In this document: in pieces, positions 1 through 8,051 of the stretch | How the letters are laid out: every line of letters starts with the position of its first letter | Numbering within the stretch: position 1 is the stretch's first letter | Notes under the pieces: generated by a model | Database searches by the model: none | Told to the model about the DNA's origin: nothing | What the model saw: only the letters and a program-made list of their open reading frames with translations | Made by a program: the position numbers and the translations under genes | Assembly: GCA_045546995.1 (NCBI GenBank) | Contig: JAZQDW010000077.1 | Location: 1-59,052, forward strand | Origin: Firm-08 sp045546995 | GTDB lineage: Bacteria > Bacillota > Clostridia > Oscillospirales > QAKW01 | Length of the DNA stretch: 59,052 nucleotides | Direction of reading: 5' to 3'

Positions 1-519
1 ATATACAACAGGAGTTTCAAGACTATCTGCATGACTTTGCCAATATGAAATCTCAGCCTCAGTCAGATAGTTTTTAACAGCCGATTCTTCAAAGCGTTCT
101 CTCATGGCAGCATATAACGCAGCTTCATCAGGAGACCACTGTTCGATTGCTTCTTTATCCATACCCGTCCATACTCGAATCAAATTAAAGATCTCTCTGT
201 ACGGTTGAGCGTAGGTACGGTATTCTTCGGTTAAAAGATAATTGCTTCCTGTGGGCAGATCATTGTATGCAGCAACCGTCTCCTCCAAGAGGGAGTGGTC
301 TATAGGCTTACCGCTGAGTGCTTTTCGGTATTCTTGATTGATCAGATGCTCTTCATAGTTTGTACCTACATACGAGCCGTTTACCGAATAACTGCCCATT
401 AAAGGAAAAAGTATCGAAAAGGCAATGACCGCCATACAAACAAAAAGAGCGATCCAAACTAGCTTCTTCTGCATCAGCTTTTTAAGCTCATAGCCGTATA
501 GAGTAAACAGATTATTCAT
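1..519 (-). CDS. ABC transporter permease, N-terminal part (runs off window)
   Basis: This is an open frame of 173 codons without a stop, truncated by the window edge. The product starts MNNLFTLYGYELKKLMQKK: a basic cytoplasmic N-terminus followed by one hydrophobic segment at about residues 20-40 and then a long polar, probably extracellular region. That is the usual shape of ABC-2 type permeases related to bacteriocin or antibiotic exporters. Its ATG overlaps the last 8 bases of the ATPase gene upstream, so the two are almost surely translated together and form one transporter. The rest of the membrane domain lies outside the window, so family placement rests mainly on context. The substrate is unknown. 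Confidence 0.7.
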   Translation of the reverse strand, partial: MNNLFTLYGYELKKLMQKKLVWIALFVCMAVIAFSILFPLMGSYSVNGSYVGTNYEEHLINQEYRKALSGKPIDHSLLEETVAAYNDLPTGSNYLLTEEYRTYAQPYREIFNLIRVWTGMDKEAIEQWSPDEAALYAAMRERFEESAVKNYLTEAEISYWQSHADSLETPVVY

Positions 520-1216
520 GGCTCCCCTCCTCGAATTGTGCAAGATAGAATCTCTCTAAATCACCCATTTGTTCGTCCCATGTTCCGTTATAAATCAAGG
601 TTCCATCTTTCATCATGAGTACCTCATCGGCAATATGCTCTATGTCGGAAACGATATGGGTGGACAGAAGTACGATGCTGTCTTTACCGAGTTGTTGGAT
701 AAGGTTTCGGAAGCGCACGCGTTCTTTGGGGTCCAATCCGGCGGTGGGTTCGTCGAGGATCAGCAGCTTCGGGTTGTTCAGCAGTGCTTGAGCGATCCCC
801 AGTCGCTGCTTCATACCGCCCGAAAACGTTTTGATCTTTTTGCGGCCCATGTCTTGCAGACCGACCAATTCCAGAAGTTCATTTGCTCGCCGTTTCGCTG
901 ACTTCTTGGGCAGCCCCTTCAATGCCGCCATATACAACAGAAAATCCATAGCAGTAAATTCAGGATAATAGCCAAAATCCTGAGGTAAATACCCGAGTAT
1001 TGCTCGATACCCTTCCTCGCTCACGTCTATACCATCAAAAGTGATAGTGCCGCTTGTAGGCAGCAGGATGCCACAGAGCATACGCATTAGAGTTGTTTTC
1101 CCTGCGCCGTTGGTGCCTAAAAGGCCAAAAACGCCGTTATGCAAACGCAGGCTGACACGGTCTACTGCGATTTTGTTCTTAAATTGCTTTGTTAATCCGT
1201 CAATGATAAGTTCCAT
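512..1216 (-). CDS. ABC transporter ATP-binding protein
   Basis: 234 residues; a complete ABC-2 type nucleotide-binding subunit. Walker A is GTNGAGKTT (about residue 37), the Q-loop is LPQDFGYYP, the signature is FSGGMKQRLGIAQ, Walker B is LLILDEPTAGLD, and the switch histidine lies in LLSTHIVSD. The ATG at 1216 has GGAGG 7 nt upstream and is preferred over an upstream in-frame ATG that adds 10 residues. The start overlaps the preceding membrane-protein gene by 25 nt, and the 3' end overlaps the permease gene by 8 nt. It should energise export (or an MDR-like function) by the partner permease; the substrate cannot be deduced. Confidence 0.93.
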   Translation of the reverse strand: MELIIDGLTKQFKNKIAVDRVSLRLHNGVFGLLGTNGAGKTTLMRMLCGILLPTSGTITFDGIDVSEEGYRAILGYLPQDFGYYPEFTAMDFLLYMAALKGLPKKSAKRRANELLELVGLQDMGRKKIKTFSGGMKQRLGIAQALLNNPKLLILDEPTAGLDPKERVRFRNLIQQLGKDSIVLLSTHIVSDIEHIADEVLMMKDGTLIYNGTWDEQMGDLERFYLAQFEEGSHE

Positions 1217-1923
1217 GTATATTCCTCCGTTCGCTTCATCATACAATGTATTTCATATGCCAACTCAATGAGTAAGAAAACCGACAAAACAAGCCACCAA
1301 CCGATGTGAATTTCTTGATATACGAGATCTGTCACAAAATGCAAAGCGGTGTTGATACCACTGACAATTACGGCAACACACATACACCCATAAACAGCTT
1401 CCTTACCATTGACACGGCGAGCGATCCACAAACTGAAATTTACAGTCAAAAGGTAGGGAACCATAAGATACATCCCCGTTTGAAGCAGAGAAAAATCATT
1501 GCCAATACAGCACATAGGTGTAAGAAAGGCAATTATGACGAAATTGATCAGTCCCAAAATACTCATTCTTGCGAGGACCACGCTTTTTAATGAAAAACGT
1601 GTGGACATTTCAAATTCGCTCATTCCATACGCCATTGAGCGTGTGCTTTCCGTAACTGCCAAAAGCCCCAATAAAGGAACAAATGCAGATACAACCCATA
1701 ATGTATTTTCGCTGATACTGTAAGCACAGAACAGCGCAAGTAATAATATCAAGCAGGACAGAACCCATGATGATTTTCTCACGTATGAGGCCTGCACCAA
1801 TATAAACCGAAACATACCGATCTGCGGCTGAGTCAATGACCTTAAAAATCTTACCTTTTCCTGTTGATTTGGTTCAGGAGCTGCAAATGCTTTTTGAATA
1901 TTGCGCTTCAGCTTATTATTCAT
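1192..1923 (-). CDS. polytopic membrane protein of the sigma/ABC operon
   Basis: 243 residues with about 55 cytoplasmic N-terminal residues followed by six probable membrane helices. I do not recognise a named family. It sits between an ECF sigma factor and an ABC ATPase, overlapping the sigma gene by 8 nt and the ATPase by 25 nt. The soluble N-terminus plus membrane body would suit a membrane anti-sigma factor. It could equally be a second permease subunit, since six-helix subunits are common in two-permease ABC-2 systems. The anti-sigma role is inference from position only. Confidence 0.75.
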   Translation of the reverse strand: MNNKLKRNIQKAFAAPEPNQQEKVRFLRSLTQPQIGMFRFILVQASYVRKSSWVLSCLILLLALFCAYSISENTLWVVSAFVPLLGLLAVTESTRSMAYGMSEFEMSTRFSLKSVVLARMSILGLINFVIIAFLTPMCCIGNDFSLLQTGMYLMVPYLLTVNFSLWIARRVNGKEAVYGCMCVAVIVSGINTALHFVTDLVYQEIHIGWWLVLSVFLLIELAYEIHCMMKRTEEYTWNLSLTD

Positions 1924-2380
1924 TTGAAAATCCCTCCTTTGACAATTCTTCCTTGAGCCATTTCAATGATTTGGATAGCTTTCGATAAACGGCAAATCGG
2001 GACAAACCGGTAATCTTACAGATCGCTGTAACGGATATTTCGTTTACGTATCGCAAGAAAATCAATTCTTGTTCATCCTCCGGCAATTTTGATATGGTCA
2101 TTCTTAATGTTAAATTACTTATCAGATCTTCTGTTGGGTCATCTGTAGCTTCTTCTGTTATTTCTTCCAAGCTTTCAGCCGTATGCTTTCTGAAGTGGTC
2201 AATGCACAGATTCTTTGCTATCGTATACAAATACGACTGCTCTTTTTCCCTGCCAGGATTTGATCCTTGCTTGTAAAAACGAAGAAAGGTCTCTTGTGTA
2301 ATATCCTGTGCTACTTGCTCATCATATATCTTGAAATAGCAATAGCGGTATATTTTGTCATATTGTTCTTCAATATCCAT
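1916..2380 (-). CDS. RNA polymerase sigma factor, ECF subfamily
   Basis: 154 residues, the normal size of an ECF sigma-70 factor. Region 2 is at the N-terminus (DITQETFLRFY, in the core/-10 binding helix), followed by an acidic linker and a region 4 helix-turn-helix (about residues 95-145, LPEDEQELIFLRYVNEIS then ITGLSRFAVYRKLSK). The ATG is preceded by GGGAGG. It is the first gene of a four-gene overlapping operon with a membrane protein, an ABC ATPase and a permease. By family analogy it would switch on this transporter in response to a cell-envelope or antimicrobial signal; the signal is unknown. Confidence 0.92.
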   Translation of the reverse strand: MDIEEQYDKIYRYCYFKIYDEQVAQDITQETFLRFYKQGSNPGREKEQSYLYTIAKNLCIDHFRKHTAESLEEITEEATDDPTEDLISNLTLRMTISKLPEDEQELIFLRYVNEISVTAICKITGLSRFAVYRKLSKSLKWLKEELSKEGFSNE

Positions 2381-2414
2381 TTTAAGTGAAACCTCCCTTC
2401 ATAATGTTTAACGG

Positions 2415-2444
2415 ATTATGACAGTAAAATGTGCGGCTATTCAA
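2415..2444 (-). promoter_or_regulatory. candidate promoter for the ECF sigma operon
   Basis: On the minus strand TTGAAT is followed after 18 nt by CATAAT, about 35 bases upstream of the sigma factor start. Both hexamers are imperfect and the spacing is one longer than ideal. If the factor is autoregulated, a different ECF-type promoter may also be present; I see no clear one. Confidence 0.35.
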
Positions 2445-2550
2445 AAAAATTTTATATAAACTTGATAGCCACTTGTAACCATTCCTTTTTATAAAATTCA
2501 CACTGCGTGTTGCAAAAGTGTTGCAAAGTCATTTTCATTAAAATATAAAA

Positions 2551-2582
2551 TGCCCGAAAACCCTTTATTTCCATGGGTTTTC
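2551..2582 (-). terminator. probable terminator after guaA
   Basis: On the minus strand GAAAACCC and GGGTTTTC can pair (8 bp, 11-nt loop), followed by a T-rich but interrupted tail. It lies 24-50 bases past the guaA stop. The weak tail makes it less certain than others in the window. Confidence 0.45.
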
Positions 2583-2605
2583 CTGCACTTGTAAGCCAGT
2601 TTATA

Positions 2606-3607
2606 TCATTCCCATTCAATGGTGCCGATGGGCTTGGGGGTGAGATCGAGCAACACACGATTGATGCCATCCACCTCATGCGTAATACGGTCAGTAATAT
2701 GATGCAGCAGAGCATAAGGAATCTCTTCGATTGTTGCAGTCATAGCATCGGTCGTGTTGACCGCACGAATAATGGCCGGCCAACCCTCATAGCGCTTTTC
2801 ATCCTTAACGCCCACACTCTTCATATCCGGCACGGCAATAAAATACTGCCAAACCTTCTCAGACAGACCGCTGAGGGCAAATTCCTCACGCAAAATTGCA
2901 TCCGCTTCGCGAAGCGCATGTAAACGATCACGTGTAATGGCACCCAAGCAACGAACACCGAGGCCGGGACCCGGAAACGGCTGACGGTAAACCATGGCAT
3001 GGGGCAATCCCAACGCCTCGCCCACAACGCGAACTTCATCTTTAAAAAGCAGCTTGATCGGCTCGACAAGCTCCATTTTCATATCCTCCGGCAGACCGCC
3101 AACATTATGATGAGATTTTACGGGCTTACCGCTTTCTTTTGCTTTAATAGATTCCAGAATATCAGGATAGATCGTGCCTTGAGCCAAAAACTCGATTCCC
3201 TCAAGTTTTGCCGCCTCTTCATCAAACACGTTAATAAATTCGGCGCCGATGATTTTTCTTTTTTGTTCAGGATCGGCAACGCCGGCCAGCAGATTCAAAA
3301 AACGATCGGTGGCATCGATATACACCAGATTGGCATCCATCTCATCACCGAACACCTTGATCACGTCCTCGCTCTCTCCCTTGCGCATCAGGCCATGGTT
3401 CACGTGAACGCAAACCAATTGTTTGCCGATCGCCTTAATCAGCAATGCGGCAACAACAGAAGAGTCAACACCGCCGGACAAGGCCAGCAACACCTTTTTG
3501 TCGCCCACTTGGGCACGAATCTCTTTAACCTGCTCGGCAATAAACGCATCTGCCAATTCCTTTGTGGTGATGCGAACCATAGTTTCCGAACGCACGTCAT
3601 TTTGCAT
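2606..3607 (-). CDS. guaA: GMP synthetase, ATP-pyrophosphatase/dimerisation part only (no glutaminase domain)
   Basis: 333 residues. It carries the PP-loop LSGGVDSS (about residue 40), the VCVHVNHGLMRKGE region, and the C-terminal dimerisation domain ending KPIGTIEWE, all typical of GuaA. It amidates XMP to GMP using ATP. Usual bacterial GuaA is about 510-525 residues with an N-terminal class I glutamine amidotransferase domain of about 190 residues; that domain is absent. Upstream is a complete, unrelated thrH-like gene only 26 nt away, so it is not simply frameshifted off. It should either use free ammonia or pair with a separately encoded glutaminase subunit, as in archaeal GuaAa/GuaAb. 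The ATG at 3607 has GGAGG 8 nt upstream; an earlier in-frame ATG lies directly on that Shine-Dalgarno sequence. Confidence 0.93.
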   Translation of the reverse strand: MQNDVRSETMVRITTKELADAFIAEQVKEIRAQVGDKKVLLALSGGVDSSVVAALLIKAIGKQLVCVHVNHGLMRKGESEDVIKVFGDEMDANLVYIDATDRFLNLLAGVADPEQKRKIIGAEFINVFDEEAAKLEGIEFLAQGTIYPDILESIKAKESGKPVKSHHNVGGLPEDMKMELVEPIKLLFKDEVRVVGEALGLPHAMVYRQPFPGPGLGVRCLGAITRDRLHALREADAILREEFALSGLSEKVWQYFIAVPDMKSVGVKDEKRYEGWPAIIRAVNTTDAMTATIEEIPYALLHHITDRITHEVDGINRVLLDLTPKPIGTIEWE

Positions 3608-3633
3608 ATTAAATTCCTCCATTTCTATTTCTA

Positions 3634-4236
3634 TTAATCCAAAACTTTTTTAATCGCCGCCAAAAGGTCATCAAACTCTTCGTAAGCGGGAATCTCCGGA
3701 TGATCCAATTTAATCTGTTCCGTACTCTTAAACAAGAAGCCGGCTTTACTGGCCTGAATCATACCCAAATCATTATAACTATCGCCGGCAGCAATAGTAT
3801 CGAAACCAATGGACTGCAGCGCTTTAACCGTAGTAAACTTGGACTTTTCCACGCGCATCTTATATCCGACAATTTCACCGTCGGGAGCAACCTCTAAAGT
3901 GTTGCAAAACAGGGTGGGCCAATTCAATTTATTCATCAGTGGCATTCCAAACTGAGTAAACGTGTCGCTGAGAATAATCACTTGTGTCAGCTTACGTAAC
4001 TCATCCAAAAACTTTCGAGCGCCGGGCAATGGATCAATTTTTTCAATCGTTTGCTGAATTTCTTTCAGTCCGAGGCCGTGTTGTTTGAGGATATCTATGC
4101 GATATTTCATCAACTTATCATAATCCGGCTCGTCTCTTGTGGTTCGCTTCAACTCGGGAATACCGCTTGCTTCTGCAAAAGCAATCCAGATTTCGGGAAC
4201 CAATACCCCTTCCATATCCAAACACACAATGTTCAT
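3634..4236 (-). CDS. thrH: HAD hydrolase, ThrH-like phosphoserine phosphatase/homoserine phosphotransferase
   Basis: 200 residues. It begins MNIVCLDMEGVLVPE, the HAD motif I (DxExV form) seen in the ThrH branch. Motif II is VIILSDTF, the motif III lysine lies near VEKSKF, and motif IV is AAGDSYNDLGM. ThrH of Pseudomonas dephosphorylates phosphoserine and can pass the phosphate to homoserine, so a role in serine/threonine synthesis is likely. AAGGAGAA precedes the ATG at 4236. It lies in the trpS-tagO-thrH-guaA run on the minus strand with gaps under 60 nt. The exact substrate is not provable from sequence. Confidence 0.85.
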   Translation of the reverse strand: MNIVCLDMEGVLVPEIWIAFAEASGIPELKRTTRDEPDYDKLMKYRIDILKQHGLGLKEIQQTIEKIDPLPGARKFLDELRKLTQVIILSDTFTQFGMPLMNKLNWPTLFCNTLEVAPDGEIVGYKMRVEKSKFTTVKALQSIGFDTIAAGDSYNDLGMIQASKAGFLFKSTEQIKLDHPEIPAYEEFDDLLAAIKKVLD

Positions 4237-4292
4237 AGGTTTCTCCTTTCATAACAATAAAACTACTAATTTTATATAAAAGCAAAGAAAAA

Positions 4293-5387
4293 TCACTCTT
4301 CCCCCTGCTCAATTTGCTCTTGCTCGTTTTGAATTTCCTCTTCTTGTTTATTGCTGTGACGAAGCATAATCAAAAGTCCAACTGCAATCATAGCAAAAAT
4401 CAATGCAATCACAAAAAATGCGCGGGCAAAGCCTTCGCCGGTCAACATAACGGCAACGATGCCCAAAATGGCGCTGATGCTGTACAAAACCGCAACAGCC
4501 TTCCGCTGTGACAGTCCAATTGCAACCAACTTATGATGCAAATGCTTTTTATCGCCGGAAAACGGACTGCGGCCACTGAGAATGCGGCGCACCGCAGCAA
4601 AACCCATATCAAAAATCGGCAAACCAAGTACCAGAAACGGCACGCCAAACGTAATGATATCTGACGCCTGAAATGGGCCAAGCACCATAAGGCAACCGAG
4701 AGTGTAGCCGATAAACATCGCTCCCGTATCACCCATGAACAGCTTTGCCGGATTCAAATTGTAGGGCAAAAATCCGACACACGCGCCTGCCAAAGACAAC
4801 GCCAAAATCATCACAACGTAATCGTGCAGTAAATATGCAATCGCCGAAAGACATAAGCACATAATGGTCGAAACACCGCAGGCAAGGCCATCCAAACCAT
4901 CAATCAGATTAACGGCGTTCAAAATCGCCATGATCCAGATCATCGTAATCACGTATTGCCAAATCAGCGGAAGCGAAATATATGCATCGCCGGACAGAAA
5001 ATTGGGAAGTCGTTCGATACGAACACCGAAAAACACCGGCAGAAATACCGCAAAAATCTGCGGAATTCCTTTTACCAGCGGTTTAAGGGCCAGCACGTCG
5101 TCCACAACGCCAAGTACCACAATGATCAGGGCACCCATCAAAATACCGCGCACCTGATTGTCCATAAAGTCCAGAGACAAAAAGATCATCGCCAAAAAGA
5201 ACGCCGTAAAAATAGCGATGCCGCCCAGCCGCGGAATGGGTTTCTTGTGCATCCGTCGACTGTCTTTAGGTACGTCAATGGCGCCGACACGAAAGGCAAA
5301 ATTTTTAGCCACGGGAGTGAAAATAAACGAAAGCGCCATTGCCAGCACAAACGCACAGCCCGCTAAAATAATTTGTGTAAGTTCCAT
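4293..5387 (-). CDS. tagO: undecaprenyl-phosphate sugar-1-phosphate transferase (TagO/WecA family)
   Basis: 364 residues with about 10-11 membrane helices. It shows the MraY/WecA family signatures: PRLGGIAIF near residue 55, NAVNLIDGLDGLACG near residue 165 (catalytic/Mg-binding Asp residues), and the cytoplasmic HHKLVAIGLS histidine motif near residue 290. It transfers GlcNAc-1-P (or a related sugar) from its UDP form to undecaprenyl phosphate, the first step of wall teichoic acid or other surface glycan synthesis. The C-terminus is a long acidic tail rich in Glu/Gln. It lies 13 nt after trpS. The family also includes WecA for other glycans, so the polymer made is uncertain. Confidence 0.9.
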   Translation of the reverse strand: MELTQIILAGCAFVLAMALSFIFTPVAKNFAFRVGAIDVPKDSRRMHKKPIPRLGGIAIFTAFFLAMIFLSLDFMDNQVRGILMGALIIVVLGVVDDVLALKPLVKGIPQIFAVFLPVFFGVRIERLPNFLSGDAYISLPLIWQYVITMIWIMAILNAVNLIDGLDGLACGVSTIMCLCLSAIAYLLHDYVVMILALSLAGACVGFLPYNLNPAKLFMGDTGAMFIGYTLGCLMVLGPFQASDIITFGVPFLVLGLPIFDMGFAAVRRILSGRSPFSGDKKHLHHKLVAIGLSQRKAVAVLYSISAILGIVAVMLTGEGFARAFFVIALIFAMIAVGLLIMLRHSNKQEEEIQNEQEQIEQGEE

Positions 5388-5400
5388 AATTCTATCTCAC

Positions 5401-6399
5401 TTATCCGGCAATAAAGCCAACTTTCTTATAAACCTTACGCAAGGTACGTTCGGCAATTGCCGATGCCTGCGCCGCGCTCTCTTTGTAGATGCTTTCCAGA
5501 TAATCCTTATTTTTTAACAAATCATTATACGTATCACGTATCGGCGCAAGATGGGCGGCAACCGCCTCACCTACCGCCAATTTAAACGCGCCGTAGCCCT
5601 GACCTGCAAATTCCTGCTCAGCCTGTGCGATCGTTTTACCGGTTACAGCGGAATAGATGGTCAACAGATTATTTATACCGTCTTTACCTTCGCCGTAAAC
5701 AATTTCCATATCGCTGTCGGTAACGGCAGACTTAAATTTCTTAATAATGGTTGCCTCGTCATCAATAATGCTGACGTAGGACTTGGGATTATCATCCGAT
5801 TTCGACATTTTCCTGGTCGGCTCGGTCAGCGACATAATCTTGGCCCCTACCGGCGGAATGTATCCTTCCGGCACAACAAAGGTGGGGCTGTATAACCCGT
5901 TAAAACGCTCTGCAATATTTCTGGCCAACTCCAGATGCTGCTTTTGATCCACGCCAACCGGCACCAGATCAGCCTGGTACAACAAAATGTCGGCAGCCAT
6001 CAGCACGGGATAATCAAACAGTCCCGCATTAATATTGTCGGCATGTCGCTTGGATTTATCCTTAAACTGCGTCATTCTGGACAACTCGCCGAACATAGTA
6101 TAGCAATTAAGTACCCAAGAAAGCTGCGCGTGCTGCGGCACGTGGCTTTGAATAAACAACAAACTTTTTTTAGGGTCAATTCCGCAGGCAATAATAATAG
6201 CCAGCGTTTCCAAAGAACGACGGCGCAAATCGGCCGGAGTTTGCCGCACCGTAATCGCATGCATGTCCACCACCGAATAAATGCAGGCATACTCATCCTG
6301 CAAAGCAGACCAGTTTTTAACAGCGCCGATATAGTTGCCCAGTGTGATAATACCACTGGGTTGAATTCCGCTGAAAATAACTTTTTTATCTCCTATCAT
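5401..6399 (-). CDS. trpS: tryptophan--tRNA ligase
   Basis: 332 residues, a normal bacterial TrpS length. The class I signatures are present: PSGIITLGNYIGA (HIGH-like) and RKMSKSDDN (KMSKS). It charges tRNA-Trp in the cytoplasm. Two in-frame ATGs lie two codons apart. AGGAG is only 3 nt from the first and 9 nt from the second, so the second (6399) is chosen. It heads the trpS-tagO-thrH-guaA run and is transcribed divergently from gltX. The leader is short, with no visible T-box. Confidence 0.97.
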   Translation of the reverse strand: MIGDKKVIFSGIQPSGIITLGNYIGAVKNWSALQDEYACIYSVVDMHAITVRQTPADLRRRSLETLAIIIACGIDPKKSLLFIQSHVPQHAQLSWVLNCYTMFGELSRMTQFKDKSKRHADNINAGLFDYPVLMAADILLYQADLVPVGVDQKQHLELARNIAERFNGLYSPTFVVPEGYIPPVGAKIMSLTEPTRKMSKSDDNPKSYVSIIDDEATIIKKFKSAVTDSDMEIVYGEGKDGINNLLTIYSAVTGKTIAQAEQEFAGQGYGAFKLAVGEAVAAHLAPIRDTYNDLLKNKDYLESIYKESAAQASAIAERTLRKVYKKVGFIAG

Positions 6400-6440
6400 T
6401 TTCATCTACTCCTTTAAGAAGATATTATTTCACGCCAAAC

Positions 6441-6469
6441 ATTTTAACACAAATTTATCTACTTGACAA
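6441..6469 (-). promoter_or_regulatory. trpS promoter (sigma-A type)
   Basis: On the minus strand TTGTCA is followed after 17 nt by TAAAAT, 42 bases upstream of the trpS start. Its -35 box overlaps by 5 bp the -35 box of the divergent gltX promoter. Confidence 0.7.
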
Positions 6470-6492
6470 TACCATATGAAAAAATGTATTAT
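6463..6492 (+). promoter_or_regulatory. gltX promoter (sigma-A type)
   Basis: TTGACA, an 18-nt spacer, then TATTAT, ending 58 bases before the gltX start. The predicted leader is about 50 nt, too short for a T-box. Confidence 0.75.
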
Positions 6493-6550
6493 ATTATTGT
6501 TATTATTTATGCTGGCATATTATGCCCGCCAATAGGAGGAAATGTTTATA

Positions 6551-8002
6551 ATGGTTAGAACGAGATTTGCGCCCAGCCCCACCGGCTATATGCACGTAGG
6601 CAATTTGCGCACTGCCCTGTACACTTATCTTATCGCCAAGAAAAACGACGGTAAGTTTATCTTACGTATCGAGGATACGGATCAGGAACGCTATGTCGAA
6701 GGCGCAGTTGACCTGATTTATCGCACCATGCGGGAAACCGGTCTGATTTGGGACGAAGGCCCCGACATCGGCGGCGATTACGGCCCCTATATTCAGTCCG
6801 AACGCCAGGGTCTGTACATGGAGTATGCCAAGAAATTGGTTGAAACAGGTCATGCCTATTACTGTTTTTGCGATAAGGATCGCCTGGAGGAATTGCGTCT
6901 GATCCACCAGATCTCCAAGATTCCGCACCGGTATGACGGAAAATGCAGAAACCTTTCCAAAGAAGAAGTTGAGGCCAATCTTGCCGCCGGCAAACCCTTT
7001 GTCATTCGTCAAAAATGCCCCACAGAGGGACAAACCACCTTCGTTGATGCTGTTTACGGCGAAATTTCCGTCAACAACGACGAGCTGGACGATCAGATCC
7101 TGATCAAAACCGACGGTCTGCCTACCTATAACTTTGCAAACGTTGTGGACGATCATTTGATGGGCATCACTCACGTTGTTCGAGGCAATGAATATCTGTC
7201 CAGCGCCCCCAAATACAATCTGCTCTATGAAGCATTCGGCTGGGAGATTCCCACTTACATCCACTGCCCCCCTGTGATGCGCACCCCCACCAAAAAGCTT
7301 TCCAAGCGCGACGGCGACGCATCTTATGAAGATTTCATCACCAAAGGTTACTTAAAAGAAGCCGTTCTCAACTACATTGCATTGCTCGGGTGGGCACCCA
7401 AAGGCGAACGAGAAAAATTTACGCTGGAGGAATTGGTGGAAGCATTTGAACTGTCCGGCATTTCCAAGTCCCCTGCCATCTTTGATCCCGAAAAACTAAA
7501 TTGGCTCAACGGTGAGTACATCAAAGAACTTGATCCCGAAGTCTTCTATGAAATGGCGCTCCCCTATATTGAAAAAACGATCAAAGCGCCGCAAATTGAC
7601 AAAAAGGAAATTGCCGCATTAATGCAGACGCGTGTACAGTTGCTCAGCGAAATTCCCGACCAGATCGACTTTTTCGATGCCGTTCCCGAATATGACATTG
7701 CATTGTACACCCACAAAAAAATGAAAACCAATCCCGAGAATTCTCTTGTTTCTTTGGAAAAGATCCTGCCAGTATTAGAAGCAGTCGAAAACTGGGACCA
7801 ACCTACAATTCACGATGCCCTGTTTGCTCTGATTGCTGAAATGGAGGTCAAAAACGGCATCGTTCTTTGGCCGCTTCGTACCGCCCTCTCCGGTAAGCAA
7901 TTCACCCCCGGCGGCGGCGTTGAGCTGGCATGGCTGTTGGGCAAGGACGAAACCCTCGCCCGCCTGAAGGCAGCCATTGAAAAATTAAAAGCCAGTCTCT
8001 AA
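6551..8002 (+). CDS. gltX: glutamate--tRNA ligase
   Basis: 483 residues, typical of bacterial GluRS. HIGH appears as HVGN (residues 15-18, after FAPSPTGYM) and KMSKS as KKLSKRDG near residue 247; a C-terminal anticodon-binding region follows. The enzyme charges tRNA-Glu, and in many Firmicutes also tRNA-Gln before transamidation. The start at 6551 is preferred because AGGAGG lies only 2 nt from an earlier in-frame ATG (6542) but 11 nt from this one. The next gene, queT, follows after 49 nt that hold a riboswitch-like element. Confidence 0.97.
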   Translation: MVRTRFAPSPTGYMHVGNLRTALYTYLIAKKNDGKFILRIEDTDQERYVEGAVDLIYRTMRETGLIWDEGPDIGGDYGPYIQSERQGLYMEYAKKLVETGHAYYCFCDKDRLEELRLIHQISKIPHRYDGKCRNLSKEEVEANLAAGKPFVIRQKCPTEGQTTFVDAVYGEISVNNDELDDQILIKTDGLPTYNFANVVDDHLMGITHVVRGNEYLSSAPKYNLLYEAFGWEIPTYIHCPPVMRTPTKKLSKRDGDASYEDFITKGYLKEAVLNYIALLGWAPKGEREKFTLEELVEAFELSGISKSPAIFDPEKLNWLNGEYIKELDPEVFYEMALPYIEKTIKAPQIDKKEIAALMQTRVQLLSEIPDQIDFFDAVPEYDIALYTHKKMKTNPENSLVSLEKILPVLEAVENWDQPTIHDALFALIAEMEVKNGIVLWPLRTALSGKQFTPGGGVELAWLLGKDETLARLKAAIEKLKASL

Positions 8003-8012
8003 AAATCAAATA

Positions 8013-8051
8013 AGTCCGTCGCAAACCCCGGACTCAAAATATATACTAAGG
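8013..8051 (+). promoter_or_regulatory. preQ1-I riboswitch (type resembling the Thermoanaerobacter tengcongensis aptamer)
   Basis: A perfect 6-bp stem AGTCCG/CGGACT (8013-8018 with 8029-8034) encloses the 10-nt loop TCGCAAACCC and is followed by an A-rich tail ending ACTAAGG. The small stem, TCGCA-type loop with trailing ACC, and A-rich 3' segment ending in the ribosome-binding site match the compact preQ1-I H-type pseudoknot as I remember it. It sits directly before queT, a queuosine-precursor transporter gene. The tail carries the AAGG Shine-Dalgarno sequence, so control of translation by ligand-dependent pseudoknot formation is likely. A covariance-model search would settle it. Confidence 0.65.

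Noticed and set aside
3608..3633. Frameshifted or decayed glutaminase domain upstream of guaA
   Set aside because: Only 26 nt separate guaA from a complete thrH-like gene, and that gene shows HAD motifs, not amidotransferase ones.
6493..6550. T-box leader before gltX (and before trpS)
   Set aside because: The leader between promoter and start is about 50 nt on each side, with no specifier stem, T-box sequence or terminator.
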